Shown here one piece after another: positions 5,932-8,144 of a stretch of DNA of 8,144 nt (position 1 is its first letter; every line of letters starts with the position of its first letter). Position numbers and translations under genes: made by a program. The notes beneath the pieces were generated by a model that was not told the origin of the DNA, ran no database searches, and saw nothing but the letters and a program-made list of their open reading frames with translations. The stretch is from Planctomycetota bacterium (GTDB lineage: Bacteria > Planctomycetota > Phycisphaerae > SM23-33 > FEN-1343): NCBI GenBank assembly GCA_013203365.1, contig JABMQG010000396.1, positions 1-8,144 of the forward strand, written 5' to 3'.

Positions 5932-8142
5932 ATGCGAAAACGGTTCGTAAGTTTAGCTTTAGTGGTTGCGCTTGCGGGCGTCTTGGCCCAGGCGGCACCG
6001 CCTTTGGCGGATCGCATGCCTGCCGATGCCGTTTTGTACGTCGGCTGGGCCGGCCGGAACCTGGCTTTTGACGGGGCCAAGTGTGGCCAGATGCTCAACC
6101 ATCCTGCCGCCAAGCAGATCGCCGCAACCATTCGAAACGCGATCCTGGCGAAGTTACCCGAGTCTCAACAGCTTCAGGCAGCCGACCGCGCGTGGGAGAT
6201 GCTCTCGATCGCCTGGCAGCACAAGATCGCCCTGTGCGTGACGGACTCGCAGGCCGCTTCACCGGCACAGGGCCAATCCCCCTGGCCCGGGTTAATTCCC
6301 AATGTCGGTTTGCTGGTTGACCTAGGACCTGACCGAGAGGTGTTTGCTGAGCACTTCGAGGCATTGCTTGCGTTGTTTGGCGGTGCCGTTCCGTTGGCCG
6401 AGACGACCGTGGGCGAGATCACGTACCGAGCTTTTCAGGCCAATCCGCAGACGCCTGTAATTTCCGTCGGTTACATAGGCGAGACTTTTTTCCTGACAGT
6501 AGGCCAGACGATGCCCGCCAAGCTGATTGCCCTGGCCGAGGCGGCCGACAAGAGCCTGCTGAACGCGGCGAAGTTCACTGAAGCTTACAAGGAAGTGTCC
6601 GGCGAGAACGAGCAATTCGCAATGTACATCGACAGTCCGGCGTTGGACAAGATCGTCGCCAACATTATACCGGCCATCGGCGGGCCGCCGGGCCGGATGC
6701 AGGCAATCAACGCCGCTCTGGGCTTCAGTAAGGTGCGGGCACGGGTGACGGCGGTGCGCGTGGTTGATCGCGGACTGTACACGAAGACCCGCATTCTCAG
6801 CCCCGCGCCGCACGAGGGCCTGTTGGCTCTGTTGGCCGGTCCGCCCATAACGGCCGACGACCTGGGCATAGCCCCGGCCGACGCTGACTTCGTGCTGGCT
6901 TGGAAAGGCGACGCAAGTTCGCTGCCGGGCGTGATCAAGCAGCTTGCGGGTGTTATTGACGAACGCGCCGGCATGATGCTGGCCGACGCCGGGGAGCAGA
7001 TTCGCCAGCAGTTGGGCTTCTCGCTGAAAGAAGATTTGCTGGCGCACATGGGCGATCAATGGACGTTGGTGTCGGCCCCTTCTCTGGGCGGGTTTTTAAC
7101 CGGCACGGTACTGGTGGTTCAGCTGAAGGACGAGGCGAAGTTCGTCGCCACGATGGAGAAGATCGAGACACTCCTAAATAACATGGGAACGACTCAGCCG
7201 GCGGATTCTCAGCCGGCGGAGCCCCGGGAGAGTAATCGCCGACATGCCGCGCCGTCGTTGTTGAGCGTGACCGCGGGGGAGACGAAGATATCGTATCTTA
7301 AGCTTCCCTTGCCAGTTAGCCCGGCGTGGGCCGTACACGAAGGGTCACTGATCGTCGCTGCCTGGCCGCAGGTGGTCAAGAGCGTCATAGAAAACGCGGA
7401 TACACCCAGGCTCATCGCCGACAGTGGTTTTAAGCAGGCATTGAATCGCGTTTCTCCCCAAGCGTGCATGCTGTGCTACGTTAATCTTCCCAAGATCGCT
7501 CGCCAGTTGTATCCGCTGCCTTTACTGGGCTGGACCGGCATGGCCAACTTGCTGAGCAACGAGGGGCTGGCGGAGTGCCGGCCCGATTGGTTGCCGAGCA
7601 TCTCGGCCATTGACGAATTCCTGTGGCCCAGTATAGCTGCCGTCAGCGCCGACGAGGGTGGCATTACGGTGGAAGACTACTGCTCGCTGCCAATGGCGGG
7701 CGTAAGTATTGTCGCCACCTCCGCTGCGGCGACAAGCATCTTGCTGCCGAGCTTAGGCCAGGCGCGGGCGCTGGCCAAGCAATCGATGAGTTTGTCCAAC
7801 ATCCGTCAGATCGGCACTGGTATCCTTATGTTTGAAGCGGACCACGACGAGCCGCCGGCGGATTTAGAGACGCTGGTCAAGGCCGATTTCATTTCTAAGC
7901 AAGTGCTGATCAGCCCGATCAGCAATAAGAAGGCCTACGTTTACATTGGCCTGCCCAGCGGCGCCCCCATGGAACTGATACTGGCGTACGAAGACCCAGG
8001 CACCCACGGTCACGACAAGACGGCCGTTTTATTGGCCGACGGCAGGGTAAAGATGATGCCTGTGGACGAGCGGTTTTGGGAGTTGGTCAGGCGATCAGAG
8101 CAAGCTGCCTGCAAGCCATCGCCGCGGCAAGATGGGTCTTGA
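5932..8142 (+). CDS. Exported DUF3352-like protein with C-terminal pseudopilin-like domain
   Basis: The function is unknown. The 736-residue product begins with a signal peptide: MRKR, a hydrophobic stretch at 5-19, and a likely cleavage after the AQA at 19-21. The mature part opens with RMPADAVLYVGWAG, resembling DUF3352-type proteins that begin with a Pro-Ala-Asp-x-x-Leu-Tyr strand. Two long alpha/beta halves are joined by a Gln-Pro-Ala linker near residue 421, itself made by a 15-bp DNA duplication around 7194-7220. From about residue 588 a different module starts: a short hydrophobic helix, ILLPSLGQARALAKQSMSLSNIRQIG, an FEADHDE...DLETLV segment, and a final H694-x8-DG (703-704). This is the layout of planctomycete pseudopilin/DUF1559-like C-termini, but internal and without a prepilin peptidase site. 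AAGGAAG at 5919-5925, six bases before ATG 5932, supports the start. The protein is probably periplasmic or envelope-attached; the DUF3352 assignment is by resemblance only. Confidence 0.8.
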   Translation: MRKRFVSLALVVALAGVLAQAAPPLADRMPADAVLYVGWAGRNLAFDGAKCGQMLNHPAAKQIAATIRNAILAKLPESQQLQAADRAWEMLSIAWQHKIALCVTDSQAASPAQGQSPWPGLIPNVGLLVDLGPDREVFAEHFEALLALFGGAVPLAETTVGEITYRAFQANPQTPVISVGYIGETFFLTVGQTMPAKLIALAEAADKSLLNAAKFTEAYKEVSGENEQFAMYIDSPALDKIVANIIPAIGGPPGRMQAINAALGFSKVRARVTAVRVVDRGLYTKTRILSPAPHEGLLALLAGPPITADDLGIAPADADFVLAWKGDASSLPGVIKQLAGVIDERAGMMLADAGEQIRQQLGFSLKEDLLAHMGDQWTLVSAPSLGGFLTGTVLVVQLKDEAKFVATMEKIETLLNNMGTTQPADSQPAEPRESNRRHAAPSLLSVTAGETKISYLKLPLPVSPAWAVHEGSLIVAAWPQVVKSVIENADTPRLIADSGFKQALNRVSPQACMLCYVNLPKIARQLYPLPLLGWTGMANLLSNEGLAECRPDWLPSISAIDEFLWPSIAAVSADEGGITVEDYCSLPMAGVSIVATSAAATSILLPSLGQARALAKQSMSLSNIRQIGTGILMFEADHDEPPADLETLVKADFISKQVLISPISNKKAYVYIGLPSGAPMELILAYEDPGTHGHDKTAVLLADGRVKMMPVDERFWELVRRSEQAACKPSPRQDGS

Positions 8143-8144
8143 AG

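Noticed and set aside
5667..6131. Upstream extension of the holB frame (155 codons before ATG 5666)
   Set aside because: It runs antisense into the start of the exported-protein gene, translates the 15-bp repeat as a Lys-Ser-Pro-Thr-Gln run, and lies before the normal delta' N-terminus.
6322..7059. 245-codon minus-strand frame inside the exported-protein gene
   Set aside because: The plus frame has a signal peptide, a good ribosome site and domain structure across its whole length; the antisense frame has none.

Overview
This 8.1 kb window looks like chromosomal housekeeping DNA from a GC-rich bacterium, most likely a member of the Planctomycetota (Phycisphaerae/Sedimentisphaerales-like). 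This is an inference. It rests on a secreted protein ending in a pseudopilin-like domain with a shortened form of the planctomycete 'H-x9-DG' motif, on several starts with weak or absent Shine-Dalgarno sequences, and on an MsbA-type exporter with an unusually large periplasmic insert. No mobile element, CRISPR array, rRNA or tRNA is visible.

Layout. At 1-291 (minus) is the 5' end of ribosomal protein S1 (rpsA), cut by the window edge. A 390-nt divergent spacer (292-681) holds three imperfect or short hairpins and no gene. apt (682-1200, plus) encodes adenine phosphoribosyltransferase and converges with a minus-strand gene run. In transcription order that run is holB (DNA polymerase III delta', 5666-4527), an ABC exporter (4345-2195) and a Tyw1-like radical SAM protein (2172-1243). 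The exporter and the radical SAM gene are 22 nt apart and are probably cotranscribed. holB is separated from the exporter by 181 nt. A 265-nt divergent spacer (5667-5931) carries a 15-bp tandem repeat and separates holB from a 736-residue exported protein (5932-8142, plus).

Functionally, rpsA, apt and holB serve translation, purine salvage and replication. They show no obvious mechanistic link and look like ordinary neighbours in a slowly rearranging genome. The two more interesting genes are the ABC exporter, whose first periplasmic loop carries a PDZ-like domain, and the exported protein, which joins a DUF3352-like body to a pseudopilin-like C-terminal module. I see no defence system, biosynthetic cluster or other clearly new multi-gene system. 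The candidate novelties are unusual domain architectures.
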